Source: Candidatus Nitrosacidococcus sp. I8 (lineage in GTDB: Bacteria > Pseudomonadota > Gammaproteobacteria > Nitrosococcales > Nitrosococcaceae). From it: a DNA stretch of 64,000 bases. The stretch covers positions 1,536,275 through 1,600,274 of the forward strand of contig NZ_OX241534.1 in the NCBI RefSeq assembly GCF_945836005.1. The letters are read 5' to 3'. Positions 9,409-16,001 of the stretch are shown here, in pieces. The notes under the pieces were generated by a model, which saw only the letters and a list, made by a program, of their open reading frames with translations, was not told the DNA's origin and did not search any database. How positions within the stretch are numbered: the first letter of the stretch is position 1; every line of letters begins with the position of its first letter. Position numbers and translations under genes: made by a program.

Positions 9409-10104
9409 ATGGAAAATTTACCCATTATTGCCTTACAAAATATAAAAAAAATTTATGGTACAGGTAGTGCTGCCATGGAAGCTCTAAAGGGAATTAATGT
9501 GCACATTGCCTCCGGAGACTTTGTCGCCGTCATGGGTCATAGTGGTTCAGGTAAATCCACCTGCCTTAATATCTTAGGCTGTCTGGATACCCCAACATCA
9601 GGAAACTATCTTTTTAAAGGGGTCAATGTGGCTAACCTATCCCGCAATCAACGGGCATGGATTAGACGGCATTATTTAGGGTTTGTGTTCCAAGGATTTA
9701 ATTTACTCAATCGAACTTCTGCCTTAGAAAATGTAGAACTCCCCTTGATTTATCGAGGTTTTTCTGCCACCCAACGCCATCACCAAGGTAAAGCAGCGTT
9801 GGCAACCGTTGGTTTATCTGGTTGGGAAACCCATACGCCGGGAGCCCTCTCCGGAGGGCAACAACAACGGGTAGCTATTGCCAGAGCCATTGTCACCCAG
9901 CCTCAAGTATTATTTGCCGATGAACCCACGGGAAATTTAGACACGGCACGGAGCCATGAAATTATGGGGTTACTTACAGAATTAAACCAAACTCAAGGGA
10001 TTACCATTGTGATGGTGACCCATGAGGAAGAAACTGCTGCCTATGCCAAACGGATTATCCATTTTATTGATGGGCAAATCGCTCAAGATGAGCAGAAAAA
10101 ATAG
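9409..10104 (+). CDS. MacB/LolD-type ABC transporter ATPase
   Basis: Nucleotide-binding subunit that powers the adjacent permease. It has 231 residues, typical of a stand-alone LolD/MacB ATPase. Walker A is GHSGSGKST, the Q-loop is FVFQGFNLL, the signature is LSGGQQQRVAIARA, Walker B is VLFADEPTGNLD, and the H-loop is MVTHEEETA. In E. coli MacB the ATPase and permease are one polypeptide; here they are two genes separated by 10 bp. The gene is translationally tight against the upstream adaptor (1 bp). The substrate cannot be read from sequence; macrolides, lipopeptides and other exported peptides are all handled by this class. Confidence 0.93.
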   Translation: MENLPIIALQNIKKIYGTGSAAMEALKGINVHIASGDFVAVMGHSGSGKSTCLNILGCLDTPTSGNYLFKGVNVANLSRNQRAWIRRHYLGFVFQGFNLLNRTSALENVELPLIYRGFSATQRHHQGKAALATVGLSGWETHTPGALSGGQQQRVAIARAIVTQPQVLFADEPTGNLDTARSHEIMGLLTELNQTQGITIVMVTHEEETAAYAKRIIHFIDGQIAQDEQKK

Positions 10105-10114
10105 AATCTAAACC

Positions 10115-11320
10115 ATGTGGTTAAACGCACTATTGCTGGCTTGGCGAGAAATTCGCCGTAATTTAATGCGATCTTTTCTGACGATTTTAGGGATTATTAT
10201 TGGCGTGGCCTCTGTCATTACCATGGTGACCTTAGGGAGTGGTGCTACCTTAAAAATTACTAATCAAATTGCTAGCTTAGGGAGTAATTTATTAATTCTA
10301 CGCCCTGGGCAACGCCGTCATACCAGTAACGCCACGGTTGCCCCTGCCTTTAGCCTTCGAGATCAAGCAGCCCTAGCCAGAGAAATGGATTCTATCCGTG
10401 CCATGAGTGGATCTGCCTCCGATGCCATGATTGCTATTTACGGCAATCATAACTGGGCAACCACCATTAATGGGATAGATGAGACTTATTTTACGGTACG
10501 AAATTGGCACCTTATCTCTGGGCGTAATTTTTTGGAAAGCGAATTCCACGGCGGTAAGGGGGTCTGTATTTTAGGAGCAACTGTACAAAGTCAACTCTTT
10601 GACGATCAGGATTCCTTAGGGAAATATATTCGACTTAAAAAACTCTCTTGCCAAGTCATCGGCCTATTAGAGGCCAAGGGACAAACTATGATGGGCATGG
10701 ATCAAGATGACACCATTTTAATTCCTTTGCGTACTTTTCAACGGCGCATTATTGGCAATCAAGATATAGGAATCATTCAAATTTCCTTACAAAATGGAGC
10801 CTCAGAACAAAAAGCAAAGGATGAAATTACCCAAATCATGCGTAAACGCCGTCATATTTCCCCTTCGGATCGGGAAGATTTTTCCGTGCTAGACATGAAA
10901 GAGATTACCCAAATGCTCACTGGCACCACCCAAGTGATGACTACCCTACTCGGAGCAGTGGCCGCAGTGAGTTTGCTAGTAGGTGGGATTGGGATTATGA
11001 ATATCATGCTGGTTTCAGTGACAGAGCGTACCCGAGAAATTGGGATTAGACTGGCTATTGGCGCCCTAGAGCGGGAAGTACTACTTCAATTTCTAGTAGA
11101 AGCAGTGGTTCTTTCTTCTTTAGGGGGATTCATTGGGGTAGGACTGGCCTTGATCACTTCCCTAGGATTAAGCACCCTGTTACAAATTCCCTTTATTTTA
11201 AAGCCCGGGATTATACTCATTGCTTTTTTATTTTCCAGTGGGGTAGGCGTTGTATTTGGTTATTTCCCTGCTCGAAAAGCTGCCATGCTCGATCCCATGG
11301 AAGCCCTTCGCCATGAATAA
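10115..11320 (+). CDS. MacB-type ABC transporter permease
   Basis: FtsX/MacB-fold permease of 401 residues. It has one N-terminal transmembrane helix (TILGIIIGVASVITMVTLGSG), a large periplasmic MacB-PCD domain (~residues 45-265), and three C-terminal helices. The first of these carries LVGGIGIMNIMLVSVTERTR followed by EIGIRLAIGA, the hallmark of the family. The protein ends at LDPMEALRHE, the conserved MacB C-terminus. It acts with the preceding ATPase and periplasmic adaptor as an inner-membrane mechanotransmission exporter. It is the third gene of the operon, with an unknown protein 53 bp downstream. Confidence 0.93.
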   Translation: MWLNALLLAWREIRRNLMRSFLTILGIIIGVASVITMVTLGSGATLKITNQIASLGSNLLILRPGQRRHTSNATVAPAFSLRDQAALAREMDSIRAMSGSASDAMIAIYGNHNWATTINGIDETYFTVRNWHLISGRNFLESEFHGGKGVCILGATVQSQLFDDQDSLGKYIRLKKLSCQVIGLLEAKGQTMMGMDQDDTILIPLRTFQRRIIGNQDIGIIQISLQNGASEQKAKDEITQIMRKRRHISPSDREDFSVLDMKEITQMLTGTTQVMTTLLGAVAAVSLLVGGIGIMNIMLVSVTERTREIGIRLAIGALEREVLLQFLVEAVVLSSLGGFIGVGLALITSLGLSTLLQIPFILKPGIILIAFLFSSGVGVVFGYFPARKAAMLDPMEALRHE

Positions 11321-11373
11321 AATCTTGCTATACTGGTGGGTATTATGGTTTTTAACTTAAAACATAAACATCT

Positions 11374-11847
11374 ATGAACAGAAAAGCTATAAAATACCTA
11401 AAATACCTACTGATTTATCTCCCCTTGATTGCCTTATTTGGATATGAATTTAAATCCATCATTATTGATCGGGGTAAAGTGATTCTACCTGATGGCAGTA
11501 AAGTCCTTCCTGCCGAGTTAAAGACAGAAAAAGTCCTTCATGCTATTGCCGAGGAAATGAACAAAATGCTCCCTCGAGTGGTAGATCAGGACACCAAACT
11601 GACCTTGGTAGAAGCTAAAGAGGGGGAGCTGATTTATGATTACGATAAAATTAACAAAAATGCCGATGAATTTAATTCTCATGAATTTATTGACCTGATG
11701 AAGCCTAAAGCCATTGATCTAGCCTGCCACAGTTATGATCTAGAAGCCTATTTAGGTCACGGGGTTAATCTCCACTATATGTTTTATGGCAAAGATCATA
11801 AATTGATTGGGGGCGTGCTGGTTAGCCAATTAGATTGTAGTCTTTAA
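11374..11847 (+). CDS. Membrane-anchored protein of unknown function next to MacAB-like operon
   Basis: I do not recognise a named family. The protein has 157 residues with a basic start (MNRKAIKYLKYLL) and one hydrophobic segment (IYLPLIALFGYEF). This predicts an N-terminal anchor and a periplasmic domain of about 130 residues. Two Cys residues (DLACHSYDL and QLDCSL) lie near the C-terminus and could form a disulfide. A GVNLHYMFYGKDHKLIGGV segment resembles small periplasmic proteins with a repeated Gly-Val/Tyr beta pattern. It is encoded 53 bp after the permease in the same direction, so it may be an accessory of the exporter, but that is inference from position. It is convergent with yqaA (12 bp gap). 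Confidence 0.7.
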   Translation: MNRKAIKYLKYLLIYLPLIALFGYEFKSIIIDRGKVILPDGSKVLPAELKTEKVLHAIAEEMNKMLPRVVDQDTKLTLVEAKEGELIYDYDKINKNADEFNSHEFIDLMKPKAIDLACHSYDLEAYLGHGVNLHYMFYGKDHKLIGGVLVSQLDCSL

Positions 11848-11859
11848 ATTAACGCTAAA

Positions 11860-12270
11860 TCAGGCAAGGGCTTGCCAGAGAAAAACATAGCGAATCCCCT
11901 TCCCTAATGCCATGAAGAAAAACGCCGGCCAGGGGTTAATTTTTAACCAGCCGGCCACCAAACATAAAGGATCGCCTATCACTGGCAACCAAGCCCCTAG
12001 TAATGCCACTGATCCATAGCGTTGAATCCAAGCTATTGCCTTTTGATGTGCCGCTTGGGCAATTTGCCCTTGGGGGATTTTTTGCTCAAGCCACCAACCC
12101 ATGAGAAACGTCACCATACCCCCTAAAGTATTTCCCACAGTAGCCACCCCAATGAGCATTTGAGGAGAATAACTGGGATGGAGAATTAGCCAAGCAAAAA
12201 CCCCCTCCGATCCCCCGGGAAGTAAGGTAGCCCCTAAAAAACCACTTAAGAATAACCCCCACAGAGTCAT
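11860..12270 (-). CDS. yqaA: YqaA family inner-membrane protein (DedA/SNARE-associated type)
   Basis: Small polytopic protein of 136 residues. It begins with a re-entrant segment SGFLGATLLPGGSEGVFAW, the family E-containing loop. The middle carries VATVGNTLGGMVTF and the C-terminal half IQRYGSVALLGAWLPVIGDP followed by LCLVAGWLKI. This matches the YqaA branch of the DedA/VTT fold, whose other members are lipid scramblases or flippases; the role of YqaA itself is not established. The ATG at 12270 has no strong Shine-Dalgarno. It lies 33 bp after the last pilin gene in the same direction and may be read through from the pilin operon. Confidence 0.88.
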   Translation of the reverse strand: MTLWGLFLSGFLGATLLPGGSEGVFAWLILHPSYSPQMLIGVATVGNTLGGMVTFLMGWWLEQKIPQGQIAQAAHQKAIAWIQRYGSVALLGAWLPVIGDPLCLVAGWLKINPWPAFFFMALGKGIRYVFLWQALA

Positions 12271-12303
12271 GGCTGATGTAAATGAAAGAGCAAGAAGCGC
12301 TCC

Positions 12304-12768
12304 TTATCGTTGTGAAGGACTATTGAGGGTATTGCATCCTCTAGGGGTATATTTTGCATCTCCCATAAAGGCACAAGTCCAATTATTGTTTTGAGTTTTA
12401 TAGAGGGTGAGAATCTGATTGGTAAGGGCTGAGGCAGCATGGTTACCAAACTGGGCAGTAATAGATCCAGCCGCACTATTAACGTCAATCAAAGGTTTTC
12501 CTGCACCCCCTGACACTTGACCATTGGCATTAATATTAGCCAGCAAATCAGAGTTGCCTACCGGATTTTCGCAAGCATCTCCTAGTTGATTTCTCGCAAG
12601 ACATTCTGCCACTACTATTTTTAATCCACTGATCTGGCTAAAAATACTCATTACTTGAGCCTTAATCATATAATCCTGGTATTGGGGAAGTGCGACTGCG
12701 ATGAGTATCCCCACTATTCCCACGCCTATCATGATTTCAAGCAGGCTAAATCCTAAGCTAGGCTTCAT
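12304..12768 (-). CDS. Type IVa pilin, third full copy of a tandem cluster
   Basis: Prepilin subunit of a type IV pilus. It has 154 residues, with a short leader MKPSLG, cleavage before Phe, and the processed N-terminus FSLLEIMIGVGIVGILIAVA containing the conserved Glu5. A hydrophobic N-terminal alpha-helix carries PQYQDYM. The C-terminal part has two Cys (WTCAFMGDAKYTPRGC) forming the usual D-region disulfide loop; a second Cys pair lies near residues 55-67. It is a clear paralogue of the pilins at 12802-13287 and 13593-14060, with the same WTC...YTPxxC ending. The spacing to the preceding pilin gene is 33 bp, so it is probably in the same transcript. PilD-type peptidase and the PilB/C/T motor are not in the window. 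Confidence 0.9.
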   Translation of the reverse strand: MKPSLGFSLLEIMIGVGIVGILIAVALPQYQDYMIKAQVMSIFSQISGLKIVVAECLARNQLGDACENPVGNSDLLANINANGQVSGGAGKPLIDVNSAAGSITAQFGNHAASALTNQILTLYKTQNNNWTCAFMGDAKYTPRGCNTLNSPSQR

Positions 12769-12801
12769 ACTTATTTAGTTTAGGTAAGATAAATTTTATA
12801 C

Positions 12802-13287
12802 TTATTCCATTGCCGCAGCTGAGCAACTGATGGGGGCATATTGGGCATTTCCACTAAAAGTGCAGGTCCAGCGACCATTGCTATTTCGATCTAAGCTCAC
12901 CGCACTACTGTTTAATACTCCAGTAGCATTTCCCCCTAAGGTGGCACTAATATTAGCAGTGAAGTTAGAATTAATGGTGATGGTAGGAGCGCCTTCTCCA
13001 GCAGGTAAATCAGGAATCCCATTACCATTGCCCACTAGAATATTCGATCCTTGAAAGCTATTTTGGCACGCCGTACCTACCGCTACTGTGGTGTACTGAT
13101 GTTCAATGCACATCTCCACAATAGGGGTGAGGCTTTTGGCTTCGGTGACGGCACGAATTACTTCGCTCTGTGCCACATAGGTTTGATATTGGGGAATGGC
13201 AATCCCAGTGAGAATCCCCACAATCGCAACCCCCATCATAATTTCCATTAAGGAAAAGCCCGAGTTATGCTTTTGGATGGTCATCAT
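12802..13287 (-). CDS. Type IVa pilin, second full copy of a tandem cluster
   Basis: Prepilin of 161 residues. The leader MMTIQKHNSG is followed by processed FSLMEIMMGVAIVGILTGIA, with Glu5 kept, then PQYQTYVAQSEVIRAVTEAK. The C-terminal disulfide region is WTCSFSGNAQYAPISC-like (WTCTFSGNAQYAPISC). ATG codons at 13287 and 13284 are adjacent. No Shine-Dalgarno is visible. The 54-codon truncated pilin upstream stops only 5 nt before the start, so translation may depend on re-initiation from that ORF. It is intermediate in sequence between the other two pilins and looks like the product of local tandem duplication. Confidence 0.9.
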   Translation of the reverse strand: MMTIQKHNSGFSLMEIMMGVAIVGILTGIAIPQYQTYVAQSEVIRAVTEAKSLTPIVEMCIEHQYTTVAVGTACQNSFQGSNILVGNGNGIPDLPAGEGAPTITINSNFTANISATLGGNATGVLNSSAVSLDRNSNGRWTCTFSGNAQYAPISCSAAAME

Positions 13288-13292
13288 TATGG

Positions 13293-13457
13293 TTAATTTA
13301 GGTAATTATCATCGATAGGGATGGTTTGGAGATTTTTTATCCTATCTAGATAAGGCTGAAATTGAGGTACCGCAATGCCTGTGAGCACACCTACAATAGC
13401 AACTACCGTCATTAACTCAATTAAGGAAAAGCCTGAGTTAGTCTTTCTAATAGTCAT
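13293..13457 (-). pseudogene. Truncated 54-residue type IV pilin ORF
   Basis: The short frame from ATG 13457 to TAA 13293 encodes a perfect prepilin N-terminus. Leader MTIRKTNSG is followed by FSLIELMTVVAIVGVLTGIA with Glu5, and then PQFQPYLDRI. After about 44 residues the pilin homology ends, and ten unrelated residues lead to a stop. Globular domain and Cys residues are missing. The leader is nearly the same as that of the next pilin (M-T-I-x-K-x-N-S-G), so this is most simply a decayed tandem duplicate. It stops 5 nt before the next pilin start, so it could still act as a coupling leader or encode a small inner-membrane pilin-like peptide. Confidence 0.75.
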
Positions 13458-13512
13458 AATAAAGTAAAATAGATGGTTAAATATTTGTCATTCTATTAAG
13501 AGTTTAGAGATT

Positions 13513-13542
13513 CTCACCCTCACCTATACCAGTAAGGGTGAG
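13513..13542 (-). terminator. Hairpin between first pilin gene and downstream pilin copies
   Basis: CTCACCCT (13513-13520) and AGGGTGAG (13535-13542) form an 8-bp perfect stem with a 14-nt loop. It lies about 50 bp after the stop of the pilin at 13593-14060. There is no clean U-run on the minus strand after the stem (AATCTCTAAACTC). It may therefore be a partial terminator or a processing/stability hairpin that lets the first pilin be expressed above the others. A full intrinsic terminator is not supported. Confidence 0.4.
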
Positions 13543-13592
13543 TTGTGGTGTTTAAAAGTGAGTACTATAAGATTATAACCAGCGGCAGTTTA

Positions 13593-14060
13593 TTAACTAC
13601 TACCAGAACAGCTAGTGGGCGTATATTGGGCGGTAATTGTAGTACCATCAGGGGCACAAGTCCAGATTCCACTGATAGTTCTAGTCAGCTTGATAGAGCC
13701 TCCCGTAATAGCCGCTGATGCATGACTACCCAGTGTTGCGGTAATGGTTGCAGCTCCTCCCGTCTCGAGAGCTACTTGAGGAACACCTGTACTGCTAGGA
13801 AGGGTTATATTCGCATTTTGAGATGTTCCCGTTAGGATACCTGATCCTGTAGCGGTAGAATTTGCAATACACTCAGCATTTCCAATTCCATTGTTTACGC
13901 AATCCTCTACTAGCATCTTTAATGCACTGGCTTCGGAAATCGCACGGGTGACTTGTGCTTTGGCAATATAAATTTGATATTGAGGAATCGCTACTGCGGA
14001 GAGTATTCCTACGATAGCAACGGTGATCATTAGTTCAATTAAAGAAAAACCTTGATTCAT
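13593..14060 (-). CDS. Type IVa major pilin candidate, promoter-proximal copy
   Basis: Prepilin of 155 residues with a very short leader MNQG followed by FSLIELMITVAIVGILSAVA, keeping Glu5. PQYQIYIAKAQVTRAISEAS continues the helix. Two Cys pairs are visible: EDC...AEC near residues 53-64 and WTC...TSC near the C-terminus. A good Shine-Dalgarno (GGGAGAAA) lies about 7 nt before ATG 14060. It is the first gene after the sigma-54-type promoter at 14251-14266, with a leader of roughly 180 nt, so it is the best candidate for the major PilA-type subunit. The downstream copies could be alternative or minor subunits. Confidence 0.92.
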   Translation of the reverse strand: MNQGFSLIELMITVAIVGILSAVAIPQYQIYIAKAQVTRAISEASALKMLVEDCVNNGIGNAECIANSTATGSGILTGTSQNANITLPSSTGVPQVALETGGAATITATLGSHASAAITGGSIKLTRTISGIWTCAPDGTTITAQYTPTSCSGSS

Positions 14061-14250
14061 TATTCTTTTTCTCCCTAGTAAAAAAGTAAATGATAAGTTG
14101 TATGTTGATAATTTAGGTCACCTAATATTTTAAATGACTTTAAAAATAAAGGATATTTAATTTTATTTCTAAATTTATTAAAAAATAAATTTTTTTAAAA
14201 CAAAGAAATAAATATTATTGATATAGCAGTTTATCCTGTAGCTAGATAAA

Positions 14251-14266
14251 AGCAATTTATATGCCA
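14251..14266 (-). promoter_or_regulatory. Sigma-54 (-24/-12) promoter for the pilin operon
   Basis: On the minus strand the sequence reads TGGCATATAAATTGCT. This matches the sigma-54 consensus TGGCAYRNNNNTTGCW at every defined position, with the required spacing between GG and GC. The transcript would start near 14240, about 180 nt before the pilin ATG at 14060. Type IVa pilin genes in Pseudomonas and relatives are classic sigma-54/PilR targets, and pilR and pilS are encoded just upstream here. The site is read directly; transcription from it is inferred. Confidence 0.85.
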
Positions 14267-14365
14267 TATAAAGTCATATTTTTACTTTATATAGCTAATC
14301 AAAGGATTATATTAGTATACATAAGTGACAAAATTTATTAAATTCTATTTATCCTAAGTAGGATA

Positions 14366-14380
14366 TGACATTTTATGTCA
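14366..14380. promoter_or_regulatory. Palindrome TGACAT-TTT-ATGTCA, putative activator site 1
   Basis: A perfect 6-3-6 palindrome centred at 14373, about 130 bp upstream of the predicted sigma-54 start point. That is a normal distance for an enhancer-binding protein. The half-site TGTCA resembles the TGTC core reported for PilR upstream of Pseudomonas pilA. An extra lone TGACA lies at 14326-14330. Assignment to PilR is inference. Confidence 0.6.
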
Positions 14381-14533
14381 CTTATATGACCTAAATCATC
14401 ATAATTTTAATAAATTACCCCATCTTTAGAAAAAATTGGAATAAATCAGGTGGTTATTATTGAGATAATTCTCCATTAATTAGGGATAAACATAGTTAAT
14501 TTAAACTAAAAAATTAAGAGTATTTAATTAAAT

Positions 14534-14548
14534 TGACAAAAATTGTCA
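14534..14548. promoter_or_regulatory. Palindrome TGACAA-AAA-TTGTCA, putative activator site 2
   Basis: The same half-sites and 3-bp spacer as at 14366 and 14608, centred at 14541. It is 74 bp from the centre of site 3 (about seven helical turns) and 168 bp from site 1. Repetition of the same geometry in one intergenic region makes a chance palindrome unlikely and suggests a dimeric regulator, most economically PilR. Confidence 0.6.
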
Positions 14549-14596
14549 TTTTTAACAAAAATCTAATGCAATGATAGAAGGGTGCTGAAATATTTA

Positions 14597-14633
14597 TAGA
14601 GGTATAGTGACAATTTTTGTCACTATACCTCTA
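14597..14633. repeat. Perfect 17-bp inverted repeat with 3-bp loop after pilR
   Basis: The left arm TAGAGGTATAGTGACAA (14597-14613) and right arm TTGTCACTATACCTCTA (14617-14633) are exact reverse complements separated by TTT. As RNA it is a very stable hairpin 32 nt downstream of the pilR stop and probably ends or protects the pilSR transcript. Neither strand has a U-run after the stem, so it does not look like a standard intrinsic terminator. It also contains regulator-like site 3. Confidence 0.75.
14608..14622. promoter_or_regulatory. Palindrome TGACAA-TTT-TTGTCA, putative activator site 3
   Basis: Third copy of the TGACAW-N3-WTGTCA element, embedded at the centre of the longer inverted repeat 14597-14633. 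It lies 44 bp after the pilR stop codon. It could bind the same regulator as sites 1 and 2 and feed back on the pilS-pilR transcript end. Confidence 0.55.
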
Positions 14634-14665
14634 TGGGTGGATAGAAAAGTACTGTTGTAAGGAAA

Positions 14666-16000
14666 TTATTCTAGATTAAGTTTTTTGAGTCGATAGCGAA
14701 GGGCACGAAATGTAATTCCTAATAGCCTTGCCGCTGCCGTTTTGTTATAACCCGTTTGCTCTAATGCTCGTAAAATCGCTTGTTTTTCTAGATCTTCAAG
14801 GTGACGTTCTAGGGAAGCCTCCCCTAGAGAATGGAGTTTATCTGGCCAGTTGGTATCTTTAGGCAGGTGTAAATTTCTAGAATCGATAATTCCTCCTTCA
14901 TGGAGTACTAAAGCACGTTCTAGGATATTTTCCAGCTCTCGTACGTTACCGGGAAAGGGATAGCTTTGAAGTTTCTCAAGTGCACTGGGGGTAATTTGAG
15001 GGCACGCATGATTACCTCGCAAAGCAAGTTGGGTAAGAATATGCTTGGCTAAAATGGGAATATCCTTGGCCCGCTCTCTTAAAGGAGGCACTTGAAGCTC
15101 GACAATATTGAGCCGATAGAATAAATCTTGGCGAAATTTCCCTTCACCCACTAGTTGGGAGAGATCTTGATGGGTAGCACATAAAATCCGTACATCTACC
15201 GGCACCTCTCTTTGGCTACCAATGGGACGAACTGCCCGCTCTTGAATGGCACGAAGAAGTTTGACTTGCATTTGTAAGGGTAAATCTGCCACTTCATCTA
15301 AAAATAAAGTGCCTTCTTGAGCGGCTTGAAAAAGCCCTTCTTTATCTCGAGAGGCTCCGGTGAAACTTCCTTTTTCATGACCAAAGAATTCGCTTTCCAT
15401 TAGACTCTCTGGAATAGCACCACAATTGACGGGCACAAAAGGACCCGATGCTCTAGGTCCTTGGCGGTGAATCAAGCGAGCTACTAATTCTTTGCCGGTA
15501 CCCGATTCTCCACTGATATAGACAGGGGCTTGGCTACAGGCAAGCTTAGTAATTTTACTCCGTACTGCCTCCATGGTGGAGGATTCCCCAAGGAGCTGGT
15601 AACCGCCCTTCGCTTTTTGTAAGGGGGCAGAGGGCATTTTTAATGCCATTTTCACTAGACTGCGTAGAGATTTTACATCCAAAGGTTTAGAGATAAAATC
15701 AAAGGCACCTGATTTTAAAGCCTCTACCGCAGTCTCTACACTACCATAGGCAGTAATTACCGCTACAGGTATTTGGGGGTAGTCTTGATTAATGAGCTTA
15801 ACTAAATCTAATCCGCTACCATCGGGTAGACGCATATCGGTTAAGCATAGGTTAAAGGGGTTTGCCCTAAGTTGGTCACTGGCTTCAGTGAAATTTACTG
15901 CTTTCTGGCAATTAATCTTCATCCCCATTAAGGTTAAATCGAGAAGCTCCAAAATATCAGGTTCATCGTCAACAACGAGTACGACTGGTGATTTGTTCAT
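14666..16000 (-). CDS. pilR: Sigma-54-dependent response regulator PilR
   Basis: NtrC-class activator of pilin transcription. It has 444 residues. The receiver domain (1-120) has the acidic pair VVDDEPD, phospho-acceptor Asp55 in LTDMRLPDGSG, and Lys in SKPLD. The AAA+ domain (~135-360) has Walker A GESGTGKE (164-171), the sigma-54 contact loop GSFTGA (211-216, Ser where most have Ala), and Walker B TLFLDEV. A C-terminal Fis-type helix-turn-helix reads TGYNKTAAARLLGITFRALR. The start at 16000 is 1 bp after the pilS stop, so the pair is co-translated. The pilin promoter it should activate lies about 400 bp downstream. Confidence 0.95.
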   Translation of the reverse strand: MNKSPVVLVVDDEPDILELLDLTLMGMKINCQKAVNFTEASDQLRANPFNLCLTDMRLPDGSGLDLVKLINQDYPQIPVAVITAYGSVETAVEALKSGAFDFISKPLDVKSLRSLVKMALKMPSAPLQKAKGGYQLLGESSTMEAVRSKITKLACSQAPVYISGESGTGKELVARLIHRQGPRASGPFVPVNCGAIPESLMESEFFGHEKGSFTGASRDKEGLFQAAQEGTLFLDEVADLPLQMQVKLLRAIQERAVRPIGSQREVPVDVRILCATHQDLSQLVGEGKFRQDLFYRLNIVELQVPPLRERAKDIPILAKHILTQLALRGNHACPQITPSALEKLQSYPFPGNVRELENILERALVLHEGGIIDSRNLHLPKDTNWPDKLHSLGEASLERHLEDLEKQAILRALEQTGYNKTAAARLLGITFRALRYRLKKLNLE

Positions 16001-16001
16001 T

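Larger units (their letters stand above)
14061..14665. other. 605-bp regulatory intergenic region between pilin genes and pilR
   Basis: No coding frame here is supported. The region is extremely AT-rich and contains, from the pilin side: a long leader; a sigma-54 promoter on the minus strand (14251-14266); a single TGACA half-site (14326-14330); three palindromes of the form TGACAW-N3-WTGTCA (14366, 14534, 14608); and a 37-bp near-continuous inverted repeat (14597-14633) just after the pilR stop. Poly-A/T tracts between 14130 and 14220 and around 14400-14530 could bend DNA, as expected for enhancer-dependent promoters. Confidence 0.8.

Noticed and set aside
12830-13251. Open frames on the plus strand across the pilin genes
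   Set aside because: They are antisense shadows of the pilin at 12802-13287, which has a full prepilin signature; the plus-strand translations have no recognisable features.
14597-14633. Hairpin as a canonical intrinsic terminator
   Set aside because: The stem is perfect, but no U-run follows it on either strand, so I list it as an inverted repeat only.
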